From: Haemonchus contortus
Taxonomy: Eukaryota > Nematoda > Chromadorea > Rhabditida > Trichostrongylidae
Length of the DNA stretch: 64,000 nt
NCBI GenBank assembly: GCA_000469685.2
Contig: LS997565.1
Coordinates: forward strand, 2,035,005 to 2,099,004
Direction of reading: 5' to 3'
The notes under the pieces: generated by a model
What the model was told of the DNA's origin: nothing
What the model saw: only the letters and a program-made list of their open reading frames with translations
Database searches by the model: none
In this document: piece after piece, positions 46,555 to 57,379 of the stretch
Numbering within the stretch: the stretch's first letter is position 1
How the letters are laid out: each line of letters opens with the position of its first letter
Translations under genes and position numbers: made by a program

Positions 46555-46895
46555 CTCAGTAATGACTTTGAAATCTTGGGAGGTGAACAATCCCGTTCAT
46601 GGGATGCCTCTCGCATTCGACGCCTGGTCGTCGACGCCATTAGAAGGAATGTGGTCATGGCCTATCAGTTATGAGACAACGCTTGACAGCTGATATACAC
46701 AGTGTTTTTATCCTCCCAAACGTTTCTGGGAGGATAAGAACTCTCTGTATATCAGCTGTCACAAAACATAAGCAATGACAATAAGCAATTCTGAAAGGGT
46801 GGAGGGCTTGGTTGCCATAGCGGGTATCGATCCCCGGGTCATGTGTCCTTGTGTTAGTGTGCCACTTGCCACTACACCTCCCCCGACCATGACTC
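46555..46895 (-). repeat. SINE-like copy, rearranged, with hairpin body
   Basis: On the minus strand the head (about 46895-46800) shows GAGGTGTAGTGGCAAGTGGC and GGGGATCGATACCCG, resembling box A and box B. The body includes GGGAGGATAA and TATATCAGCTG, which are present twice as an inverted pair at 46685-46760. Farther on, at about 46600-46670, are diverged body blocks. The structure suggests one copy with an internal inversion or two overlapping insertions. Confidence 0.6.
46685..46760. repeat. 34-base inverted repeat inside the SINE-like copy
   Basis: Arms 46685-46718 and 46727-46760 pair at 31 of 34 positions around an 8-base loop. The arm contains the TCCTCCCA block common to the repeat family. 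Confidence 0.85.
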
Positions 46896-48281
46896 CATAA
46901 TATTCCCAGAAGTTAGCGGTTTTTTTGATTAAAAAATAGGAAAAATGCTTTTTGGTTGAAAATTAGAAAAAAATCAGTGTAAGGCCATGAAATCATCCCA
47001 TTCTCCTTCCTTATTGAGGAATTTCGAAGGGATAATGGGATTCAAAAAATGCACCACCATCGAAACTACAAACTTGTCAACGTATTCCAGTAATTTTTGC
47101 CAGGCAACAACTACAATTTCTTTCAAATTTCTATTTTTTTAAGTTGTATATTTCTATGAAAGAACTTTAAGATCCTATAATGAGTTCTAGAATTTTCCTG
47201 GGATTCATTCAATGGATGGTTACTGTAGGCGCTAACTTCCTGTTCAAATTGTACTCTATTAGCAAATGGCAATAGATTTCAACTTGAGTAAGTTGTTTTT
47301 GAAATTTTACTTATGAAAAGATTGTTAATTTTTGGTTAGTGGGTAATAAAAGCATAAAAGATGGGCCTCCCTTCCCTTCCGATGGGTTCTTGAGCGGCCA
47401 GAAATGACTGGTGAACTGATTCTTCTCTGCATAATCATTTCTTACCATAAATGGCATGGCACATTTTGAAGAAAGCGTTTTATTGAGTTTATCAGTGACG
47501 TTATCAGCTCTCGGCCTAGACAATCCATAATTTACGGGCCCTTGGTTGTTTCAAAATCCGAGCGAGCTTCGTTTGTATTTGCCTTGCGATGTTTTTTTGA
47601 GTGAATTCCGTTCTTTTTTTTGTAGCCGTTTTTTCACGTTGACGCATCGTGTCTGGCTTTCCACCTGTCTTTTCGATAAGTACAAATCGTTAAAAATTTA
47701 TAAAATTGAAGACTTCTAACACCTGCACCTATTGTAAAGAAAAGACGGTCTATCTCCATGAACACTGCTATCAGAAAAATGCCAAGAAATGGCTCAGTAA
47801 TCAGTTTAAAATCGACCAGAGTCAATCAGACCCCAAACCAATGATTTTGAATTGAACGGTGATTGTCAGACCTTTGCTGATCATCTGGGGTGAGAAAGGG
47901 GGGGGGGGAAGGGGGGGGGGAGCGGCAGAAGTGAACTGAGATGATCGTTAGCCCGACGGTCAGCCTTCTTCCCGAAAGCTCTAAACATATGAATGGTTCT
48001 CCAACAGTCCCCCGAATGACAAGGGTTTCCTGGACTACATTGACTCCCAATAAGGGCCAATGCTGATACTACTAGCCCCCATTCGCGAAAATTGATGATA
48101 AACGGGCTTACAGATGATATATGGTCCTACGACAGGGTACAAATATGGTCTGAATTCAAATCTAGAAACCTCAATGGCCGATGAGCCTAATGTTTTATTT
48201 TTTCTCATGAAAATCGAACAAAATCGTTGGGCTGAGACACAATATAATGTGATTTGTAGTTGCAAAAGGCCCAAAACAGTT
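46896..48281. other. gene-free stretch with G-rich runs
   Basis: No gene was found. Two long G runs occur at about 47898-47920. Open frames are short and unsupported. Confidence 0.45.
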
Positions 48282-48355
48282 TGCCGCCAGCAGGGGTCGA
48301 ACCTGCGACCTTGGGCTTATTAGACCCACGCTCTAACCGACTGAGCTATGGCGGC
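48282..48355 (-). tRNA. tRNA-Ile(AAT)
   Basis: The minus strand folds as a full cloverleaf. The 7-bp acceptor stem pairs GCCGCCA with TGGCGGC, the D arm is GCTCAGTCGGTTAGAGC, and the anticodon loop is CTAATAA with anticodon AAT. The T arm reads GCAGG-TTCGACC-CCTGC. A discriminator A follows at 48282. There is no intron; CCA is not encoded, as is normal in animals. It decodes AUU/AUC isoleucine codons after deamination of the wobble A. One G-T pair sits in the anticodon stem. Confidence 0.95.
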
Positions 48356-48410
48356 CACGTGCACAGCGTAACGCAACGTCCACATTCCATGAAGGTACTG
48401 GCGGAACGGA

Positions 48411-48971
48411 TTAGTATGCTTCGTGTCCCTCAAATGAGGAGATCTCTTCGACTACTTTGGTAGGGATTAATGGAGACGTGCCTGAGATTGCCTGCTCAAA
48501 CAATTCGATTGCCACTGAGACGATGGCTGGCAGGTGAAAGGTGAGACCGTACCTTCTAGGACAATAGGAAATGATTGGCATGAACTTGACGTCTGATGAA
48601 GTTCTACTGGAACCAAGTGATATCTTATCGAAGCTCTTGCAATCTGTTACCTGCCTGCTGTTATCATCCAACTGGGTCAAAGTTCGAGATGACCACGTAA
48701 AGAACGTGCACTTGGCCACTTGGGGCTTGACACACTGAAGCAGCATGGGTAGAGGGTAGGGCTGAAACTTTCTCTTCTCTTCTGAGCCTTCAATGAGAAT
48801 TCTCTTCTTTAGCGTCCAGCGCAGTGTCTGTCTGATAGATAAAGCAGGGAAGTGAAAAGAATCCCTAAATTGGCCTAGGGCGAAACGCCTGGGCCGGCAG
48901 GTATACCTCGAAGGCGGAGTTAAATTTACAGTCAGGACTGGTGCTACTATTTGATGAAGGACAGCGAACAA
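48411..48971 (-). other. longest unassigned open frame (186 codons)
   Basis: The minus strand stays open from 48971 to 48411. I recognise no domain and no splice partner. Its 3' end starts 55 bases from the tRNA gene and its 5' part abuts a SINE copy, so it may be repeat-derived or chance. It is recorded because of its length. Confidence 0.2.
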
Positions 48972-48984
48972 AGTTTTCTGGCTT

Positions 48985-49200
48985 CGATCGATCCTGTTTT
49001 GGGATGCGCCCTCACATTCAACTTCGATTCGGAATGGTAGTCGCCTTTGAATACGTAGATGACCTATACAATGACTTGCGATGGCCAGCCCATGTTCAGG
49101 TCAGAGCTCATACCTTTCCACACATGTACGGGACCAATTAATTGACCAAGAAGGGATGGAGGGCTTGGTTTGCTCGAGCTACTGTCGGTCGTTCGGAATC
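48985..49200 (-). repeat. SINE-like dispersed repeat copy
   Basis: Minus-strand blocks in order: GGGCTGGCCATCGCAAGTC, ATTGTATAGGTCATCTACG, ACTACCATTCCGAAT. These match the 5.2 and 13.3 kb copies. A GGAGGGCTTGGTT block near 49156 is shared with the 46.8 kb copy. Confidence 0.6.
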
Positions 49201-50438
49201 TAATCCAGGATTATTAGGATTATTCATGTGTTGGTACTCCGTTTGGAGGGAAATGGGCAGTAGGAACGGTTTTGTGTAATCGATCCGCCGCTCGCGGCTG
49301 TCGCGGACCATTTGCCTCACTATGACAGCTCTAGTGTTTTTCATACAGCTCAATAGCTATGCGATTATTACTTCGGTATGATTCTACTGTTAAGCCGGTG
49401 CACCCTGCTACATTCCTTCGCACGCGACGTCTTTCGCCGCGACGCGACAACTTCGTTCCTACTGCACCACACCCCAGCATTGCCCAAATTTAAGAATAGC
49501 ACAATTTTTAACGAGATTTACTTCAGTGCTACTTACTTACTCCAAACTCCCCCACTAGCAAGCCGTTCTGATTGCTGATCGCATGAGCGTCTTTTTCCGA
49601 AAATTAATATGTGCAGGGATGAGGTGATGAGCTTTTTTGTTAGGACTGACGCACTTCAGCACAAACCATAACACCTCATAATGATGGCGTTGAATGACTG
49701 AAAAGCATGAGCTGTCATCGTAAACACAAAACAATCGCTGATATTCTTCTCCACAAAAGTTTCTTCAGTGTCCGGGTTCGCTACAACATCTGGCCATTCT
49801 GGGACAAACCGAAAGGTAAGACGATTCCGGCACGGCAATCAACCTCAAGTGTTTACTTCAAATGCTCAGCTCTTGCTTCGAAAAAAATTTATTACATCTA
49901 TTAAATTGAACAATCGTGCACTTTACTTGTAGCTATTACTTTATAGCTACGGTAGAAAAAGTTCGAAGACGAATCTCGTCTCTGTGGGTAGTTGGAATCC
50001 GAAGCAGGAGCATCTCATTCACTCAACGAGGGGTTTTTGTAATGCTCACCAGAACTCCTGATGCCTTCTGCCAGCTCCCTTCCTCATCCTCTTCCTTAGA
50101 TCACGTGTATCACCCACTGTCACCTGTCGTCCCGCTAGTTATTGATTTCTTGAAGCCAGTAACGTCTCCATTCGTCCCCAAGGCAACCTAAGGTAGTCTA
50201 GTGGATCGGCAGAAAGCGCCCTGGTCCAACAGTCATGACGATATCGCTTAAGTGTCGGGCCCATCTGATCTTTGATTCCTTAGCATAAACATCTGCATTC
50301 ATTTCAAAGCAGGAAGAAGCGCAGTGTCGGAAAGGTGAGTGCGGAGCTGGATGTTGTTTGTCTTCCTCAGTACTCCCTCGATATTCTTCCCGAGAATGCA
50401 GTCCGGGAATTTCCAGTTCTTTTATATTCAATCTTTCA
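49201..50438. other. gene-free stretch upstream of the DRAM-like gene
   Basis: No supported exon. A strong ATCTTTCAG acceptor at 50431-50439, 49 bases before the start codon at 50489, is probably the spliced-leader site of the next gene. Confidence 0.5.
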
Positions 50439-50488
50439 GTCAATGAATTAGTGGCTGCCTTTATGCCCATATCGAGGATACTCCAAAA

Positions 50489-53400
50489 ATGGTTATTCGG
50501 CACGTTTGGACAGTGCCAGTCATAGCAGTAGGATTACTGCTTACTGGAATGTTCACTGGGTAAGATCTTCTTGGAACTTAGTTCTCAAAAGAAATTAGCC
50601 TCAGATTTTTTGAACTTTTCTCCTTAGATCAGATTTACCATTTAAGGTATATCATTGGAGCCGTGACCAAGCATTTTCCAGTATTGCTACCGTTCATAAG
50701 GTGGGTCTATACTTCAAAGGCTCTTTCCTCAATGAGCGTGTAAGCGAAGTGTGCCGGCATGATAGTTGACGGCTGGCCGGAAGTACTTACTCTCTGCGAA
50801 AAGTTTCATACAGTAACGAAGGAATCCAGTGAGGAGTGGTGGCGTTTTCGTGCTGATTTTCCAGCGCTTTTTAAATCTTAGCTAGTTGATTCATCGTAAG
50901 CCGCCCCGCAGATCCTTTAGTTGTGCTGGTTAGTTGACTCGCCACCTCTCATGCCGCTAAGCACGGTGCCCTCCCACCCATAGGCTACTTGAGGAACAAG
51001 CTGCTAACACTGTGTACCTTCCCACTACTTACTTCTTACTTAGGTGGCTTTTTTCAGTAATGGCGGATCTTTTCCACCGGAAGGATGCATTTTTGCACAA
51101 TTCCTGAACATGGCTTCATTCTTCGGTTAGTTAAATCATTTCCTAGAGAACCTGCCAATTATTGGCGCTCCGGTAATCCTGAATCAGGGGTTACAGTACC
51201 GCTCAATACTTGAATCATCGTTGTAGGAGTTCTCACATGCTACATACGACATCGGCAAACGGTCGAATATTACGGACATCGTCTACATTGGGAGGAAACG
51301 ACATGGCGATGGGTGTCCCTGGTGTTCATGTACATTGGCATCCTGGGTATTATTGGACTTACCGTAGTCGCCAATTTCCCTGTAAGTTTCCAGAAAAAAG
51401 AAAATCGGACCTTACGTCTCGTTTGAACAAGTTTTTTATGGAAATCTTCCAATTCGAGGAAATTCAAGCGACTCTTGTGGTGGTAGCTTCTGAAAAGCAG
51501 GGTTCTAACGTGGGATTGGGAGGTTAGGAGGGCTACTGGTACAGAAAATCCCAAAACAAAAGTTGAAAAATGGCTTATGAGGGCCTCTCATTATGTGCCT
51601 GTTTGGGTGGGAGCTTACTCCTGCGAATGTTACCGTCCCATTCGCAGTACGTATGCTTTCGGGGATGACTGGAGACTTTGGAAATGTCCATGTCAAGCAC
51701 TACACAAGAGAAGCCCAGATGGGATGCCAAGGTTGAACTTCCCATATGCATCCCACCGTTCCAATACCCAGGTACTTTCAGCTTTCAACTCCCTGGTTTC
51801 AGCTGGAGAAGGAGACGCCCCCTCGAGAACCTTTTTTGTAGTTAGCGTCAGTGCTTAACAAGACGAAATCTCCCGAGATCTCGAAGACAGTTCACTAGAG
51901 TACATTGACGGGTTACCCACCCGGATTCATGACTTCTGCTGCAACGTATCTCATGCTGTTCAGTGGGGAGGGGTAGTCTTTGGACGAGAGAGGGGAGAGA
52001 GTTGCCGTGAAATGGGAGGGCAGGCAGAACGCGTTTATTTAGTGGAAGGTTCTGCAGTTTGAACAATTTTCCCGCGCGTGGGCATATGAATGCAATTCAT
52101 TGTAGCGCGCCCAGTATTGCGCTGCTCATCAGTAGAAATCCTCCTGCTACTTCTGGTCGTGAGCATTCTCACGAGTTGCTCTTCTGTTCTTACTACAATC
52201 GAGGATTGTATGCCATATCCTATTCTCGCCACTTGCTGCCAACTTTTTGAATTTCCCGGTTTTTGGGTCTGCAGATCTGTAGCACTGCAAAAGATACTGC
52301 TATTGGTAAGCGAGATCTTAATTAAGTTTTCCTCTTGAGCTTTACACCTGTTGTCATGAGCATATAGCGTCATGGCCCTGGTGTGGTTTTGGAGAGGAAA
52401 TGAAAATCACCTCTAAATACTTCGCAATTTGGAAATATACTATATATGATTTCATTATATTCTCACAAATAATAATTATGAAACAAAACCCTTCCTGGAA
52501 TTAATGATACCTAATAATAATCTACTATATAATAACCAATATCCTTCTAAGCATGAAACAGTTGCCTCCAGTCAGTTTGTTTGTCAACCTGACAGTTCGC
52601 AGATTTGCTTGCCTGTCTTTCCATCCGTAAAATTCCAATGATTATTATTAAGATATTAAATACGTGGAATCTCTCTCTCCTCAAAGCGGGGTGGCAACAA
52701 TTAGGAGGAAACTGAAATGATAGCTGGTAGTGTCAGTGATTGCACTAATTTTATTTCAAGGAACCAACTTTGCCTTGTTAATACCCACCAACTGGTAGCC
52801 ATTAATATCAATTCGTGAAGTGATTGATCAGATTCTTAACTTAGTTTTATTCTATAGTAGAAAAACCAAAATGACAAGGTATACACAACGTTGGTACTTC
52901 AGCGCTATGTTTTCAATAGTTTTCGAATGCACTCCATCCGTACTCCCGTGATTTGAGTGCGGTGCACTTGTAACCAAAGGCATTGAAGGCTAATTCAACG
53001 CTTGCAGGGCGTTATGGCGTTATTCACTGCCGGAGAACCTGCGAGTTTTATATTAATAGGAACTTCACATCAAATTCACTGAAGACAAGACTCAAAAACC
53101 AAACGCATTCTCCAACGATCTCAGCGCGGGTTTGACGGCGTACTTTCCGATCTCACCAGAACCGTGGCATTTTTTCTGATGCACGCACACGAATTCTTAT
53201 GAAGGGGAAGACAAAGGTTCACCCTTACAATCGAGTTCACTTGGGCTTAACTGCATTTGCATGGAGAAATAAAGGGAGGTACCAGAAGTAAACGCACAGT
53301 GAACATAACCATGCGTGCGACTGAATAAATTTCTGAATTCAACTTCCTGAAGAATACATACTCAATCCCTCTCTCAAATTCACGCGAGGGTCGTGACGCC

Positions 53401-55570
53401 GCATGCTCACGACAACAGGTGTAAATCTTGAGAGGATGATCCGTACAGTGATTGCTTACATACAACATTATACCTCGCAGAAACAGTAGTCACAGATTTA
53501 TCTGCGCCAACAGAATGGGAGAAGCATAATACGTAGAAGTGGTGAGCAGAGGAATAAATGGGTGAAAGGAATAGGCTAGTAATAGAATCAGCAACGTGAA
53601 AGCTTACTATAAGGATAAAACGATGGGCTACCACAAGGTCAAAGCGCTCCAATTGCAAATCCATTCGAATATGCGCGCGCGGGAAAATTATTTGAACTGC
53701 AGAACCTTCCACCAAATAAACGCGTTCGGGCAGGCAGGCCGATAGGATGACCAGTGGAATACAGTAACAATGGATCTACAATATGAAACGGGCTGGAGGG
53801 AAGAAAGAAAAGGAAAAGGGCGAACAGGGAGAACGGGTAGAGAGCTGGACAGAAAGGGAAGTAGTGTTATAATGAGTCTTTTAAGACTTTTCAATCTGCC
53901 CGTATTTTACTTTTACTTCTTGCTAAACCACTAACTTAGCATCCATCTCACCCAAATAGTCGTTTTTGGGTGCATTCCCACGTACAGCAGCAACTTTGAG
54001 ATGGGTAGTTAGGGGGGGGGGGGGGGGTACGCTCATACAGCTGTAGTGCTCATGCCTTACAAATTGGGACCTTGCCACAATTCCAATAGCCCTTCTGGAG
54101 CACCCGTTGTCATCCTCTCCCTCGAGACTTATACTTTATTTTCCTTATATTGTCTTTTCTTCATAGTTTCCACATTTCTATATTAATTCTCGTGTTTCAG
54201 GACTCAGAATCGCCCAGGGTGCACTTTATCGGAGCTGCAACCACATTCATTTCGTTGCTTGTTTATGGTTGGGGCCAAACGATCATAGGGTGAGTCCGGC
54301 GTCTATGAGTATCGAATTTTTTATTTTCTCATTTTTTTTATTGTTTAGTTTGCTGTTTATTTTACTGCAGCACTACTATTGAGCTAGGCGATAGCAAGCT
54401 TGGTCTCGTTAGTGTGAGGAATAAAGAACGCGGTGCTCAATAAGCGCGATAACGAGTTCGAGTCCCGCCTGGGGCTGAAGTTTCGCCCACAGCCTTTCAT
54501 CCTGTCATTACCATTATTGTTCAATTTTTCTTTATTTTGATATAAAAAATCCTGGACCCATTTCATCTGTTCAGTTACGCCATGGTGCCGAGAATGGCGT
54601 CCATGTCAGTGAACCATATGCGACTGCTCATAATGGTGATCGCTACCGTTTCTTTCGCACTTTGTAAGTACTGTACAATATATAATGTAAGTAATATGTG
54701 CATAATTAGAAGTTTTTTAGATGAAATGGCCATGTTCTTCAAAGTGTTTTTGCCAAAAGGAGCTGGTAAACCACCTGGAGGATGGCGTGGAATAAAATGG
54801 TTCACGAAGGAGTCTCCGGTGAATTTTTCCCGCACTTTCTTGAGCACGGGGTTCTTGTTTACAAACAACGATCCCTTCGATTGACAGCAGAGCGGAGCTG
54901 GGCCTTTTAGGGTCATCTACATATATACCAACTGTATTTCCGGGGCTCCAGGGACGTCTGAATGCATGGCCAAGAGACGTGGCCAACCATCGTAAAACTC
55001 AAATCAGTGTTTTAATCCTCCCAAACTAACCTGATACCAAGTAACCGACACCAGAGGGAAAGACTAGGGTGACTTGAGTGGGTGCCGAGTAGGGATCCTA
55101 TTTACCCACCACGCGTGTGGTTGTGCCTTATGTACTTTTCATTGTACCATCTAGGCCTGGGCCGAAAACCTTCCCTTTTATTAGTTTAATGATACAATCC
55201 AACAGCAACGGAAGCAGCCACTTCCAACATGAACGACTGACTTGCAGTCTATGTGGTCTGTTCCGAATGAACCGTTAAGTATAAACGTTCCAGTTTTACT
55301 TGACCTACATGATAGCTACCAGTGCCGAGTGGGCGATGGTTCTAGCGTTGGAGATGTTCGTGTTGTCGTTTGTGGCCGAGTTACGCCATGCCTATGCTCA
55401 TGCTCCACGAGTGATCTTCAAACGAGGTTCAAGCGACAGTTCATCGATAGGTAAGCCTTGCTCCCTTTTTGGTTTTTCGTTCGAGGCCTCCCAGGAGAAG
55501 CCGACCTGGACAAAGAACTTTGATGAAAAGAGTTGCAGGTACGAACTCAAGAAGCACGACAACGAGCTGA
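50489..55570 (+). CDS. DRAM/Frag1/Sfk1-family multi-pass membrane protein
   Basis: Nine exons join in frame: 50489-50559, 50647-50700, 51058-51125, 51227-51381, 54201-54289, 54575-54663, 54721-54818, 55294-55450 and 55539-55570. They total 813 nt, 270 residues, close to human DRAM-type proteins. Hydrophobic segments are visible near the start (VPVIAVGLLLTGMF), in exon 4 (VSLVFMYIGILGIIGLTVVA), in exon 5, in exon 6 (LLIMVIATVSFAL) and in exon 8 (WAMVLALEMFVLSFVAEL). The loop SNGGSFPPEGCIFAQFLN resembles the conserved PPE-x-C-x-F block of the family, and ATSAEW matches its last helix. Family members sit in lysosomal or other membranes and are linked to autophagy or lipid handling; which applies here is unknown. 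Intron 4 is unusually long (2.8 kb). The short last exon is less certain. A likely trans-splice acceptor lies at 50439. Confidence 0.85.
51382..54200. other. 2.8-kb intron 4 of the DRAM-like gene
   Basis: No nested gene was recognised. It includes AT-rich DNA with ATAATAAT runs at 52.4-52.6 kb and a run of about 16 G near 54015. Frames of 93-112 codons have no family or splice support. Confidence 0.5.
54396..54475 (+). pseudogene. degraded tRNA-Ile(AAT)-like sequence in intron 5 of the DRAM-like gene
   Basis: GGTGCTCAATAAGCGC looks like an anticodon stem and loop with AAT, and AACGAGTTCGAGTCCC is a good B box. The D-arm region is only partly conserved (TTAGTGTGAGG, then TAAAGAACGC) and the acceptor stem does not pair. 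It is probably a tRNA pseudogene or the head of a tRNA-derived repeat. Confidence 0.4.
54920..55135 (-). repeat. possible SINE-like copy in intron 7 of the DRAM-like gene
   Basis: On the minus strand AGTTTGGGAGGATTAAAACACTG and neighbouring blocks resemble the SINE body at 13.45 and 46.7 kb. Upstream, ACGCGTGGTGGG and AGGATCCCTACTCGG weakly resemble the head. It is more diverged than the other copies. Confidence 0.4.
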
Positions 55571-57379
55571 TGTTATCGGTCTGTGTACCTACCTATCCAG
55601 TGTGTATCCTGCTTCGATCGACTGATGGAAATCCACAACCAATTCATGGATGTGGCAGGGAGGACCGGGTAGAACCCTAGGTGAAGAGTTTTATTTATAT
55701 TGTAAGCTTTCGGAGAGGTCTATGGGTTTACTATCCGCTCTTTTAGACAATTCTGTGTAAAATTCATCTGATAGCTCGTCATTAGGGAGGATTATGTTTA
55801 CTGTATTCTTTACGTTTACCGTATTGTTACTATGACAGTGGTCACGATAACTGAAGTATGCCAGAAAAATGTATCTCTTTAGCAATCATGAGCCTTGATA
55901 GAAGAAAATCATTTATAAGGGTAGCTCTGGAGAACTCGTCCGAACTTTTGTTGCCCAAAACAACGGCATGGGCTTCCCTTTGAACGTTGTTTTCCATTTT
56001 TAGCCATTTTATTGCTTCCACGATTGCACATAAACGTCTAGACGTCAATTAATACCCTTATCTATATCACCGTAATTAGAAACGATCATGTCAAAAGGGC
56101 AAGGGTCAAGCGGTTGGGAAACACATGCAGGAATGGGGGCCGTTTCCATAAGGGGGAAAGGGGTTGAAGACATTTTTGTCCATCCCCAAAATAACATAAT
56201 TATGAAGTACCCTTACCATTGTCCCGAACGACAATCTCCTCTGCCTTCCTCTCTCATTTATGAACCTGGGGATCTCAGCTCAACTTGAAATTCCTCCCAA
56301 AACGCTTCGATGAGCAAGCTTTCGACAAACCCTTCTGTATTTGTGGTACTTACATTTTTTGCTCGTACCCAATTTATCGTGGCCACTGCCCCGAAGTTGA
56401 AAGTGCATTTTGTAAACAAACCCTTTAATAACTTACTCCTTCCTGCCTGAATTTTTTGTTGTAATGGGTTAAATTAGTGAGTCATTGAGATTCTTCCTGT
56501 GATTTTGTGCAAGTTTCATTGGAGTGTGATTTGAGGACACATTTCGCTATGGTTTGAGCCAAGAATGTGGAATGGGCTCTTCGGAAATCCCATGGGTGCT
56601 TTTGCCCACAAATTCGAAAGGATTTTGTAAATTGAGGATTCTAGGGGTTTTTGTGATATAAGGGACACGGGCTCGATTCATAATTGCCTTTGAAAAAGTC
56701 TATACCGATCAATAAAGCTGTTGTTTATTTATACATGTAAAATAAATCATTCTGTTCACCTAATGTTTATTTATTCATGGCAAAAAGACAATGTACAGCC
56801 GCAACTTTTTGGCAGATACTTCGTAGATGGTCAATATGCACCGCACCATCTGGGCAGTGCGATTCTTAGCTAGTTGTCTCATGGAGCACTAGCCACTAGC
56901 CAGTTGCCCGGCCGTGTGTGGCCGCCAGTTGGCGTAGGGTACCATTTTATTAGTTTTACACCAAAAAAAGTTTCATCAGGCAGATTCGAAGAAAGCAACA
57001 ATCAGCTTAAAGTAACATTCTATGTATTTGTTCATAAGACTCAATAAATACAATAAATATTAAGGCAACTGGTTTTGAGCGTAAATAAATACCATTCGAA
57101 AGAGAGAGTCAAACAAGTTTCTAATCAGTCCACCTAACTTTTTCTCTCCACAAAAGGAGTTGTGTAAAATATGGCAATTATTGAAAAAATCCTAAAAAGT
57201 TTAGGTCCCAATATATACAGAAAGAGCTGAGGGCAGCCAATATTGAATCAATACAATGAACTGCTTACCGAAGGCATTACTGAAAAAGAATATTTTGAAT
57301 TTTTTAGAAGATTCAGAAAACACCCACATTCCGAGAAAAAGCTGAAACCGGCGGGATGGTAATCAATAAAATCAATACG
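55571..57379. other. intergenic stretch between two convergent genes
   Basis: The DRAM-like gene (plus) and the astacin gene (minus) end toward each other here. TTTATT at 56766 could be the AATAAA of the minus-strand gene, and AATAAA near 56710 could serve the plus-strand gene. No further exon was seen. Confidence 0.45.

Noticed and set aside
47898..47922. Poly-G run as a regulatory or quadruplex element
   Set aside because: Homopolymer runs also occur near 10.15 and 54.01 kb without any conserved context; simple low-complexity DNA is enough.
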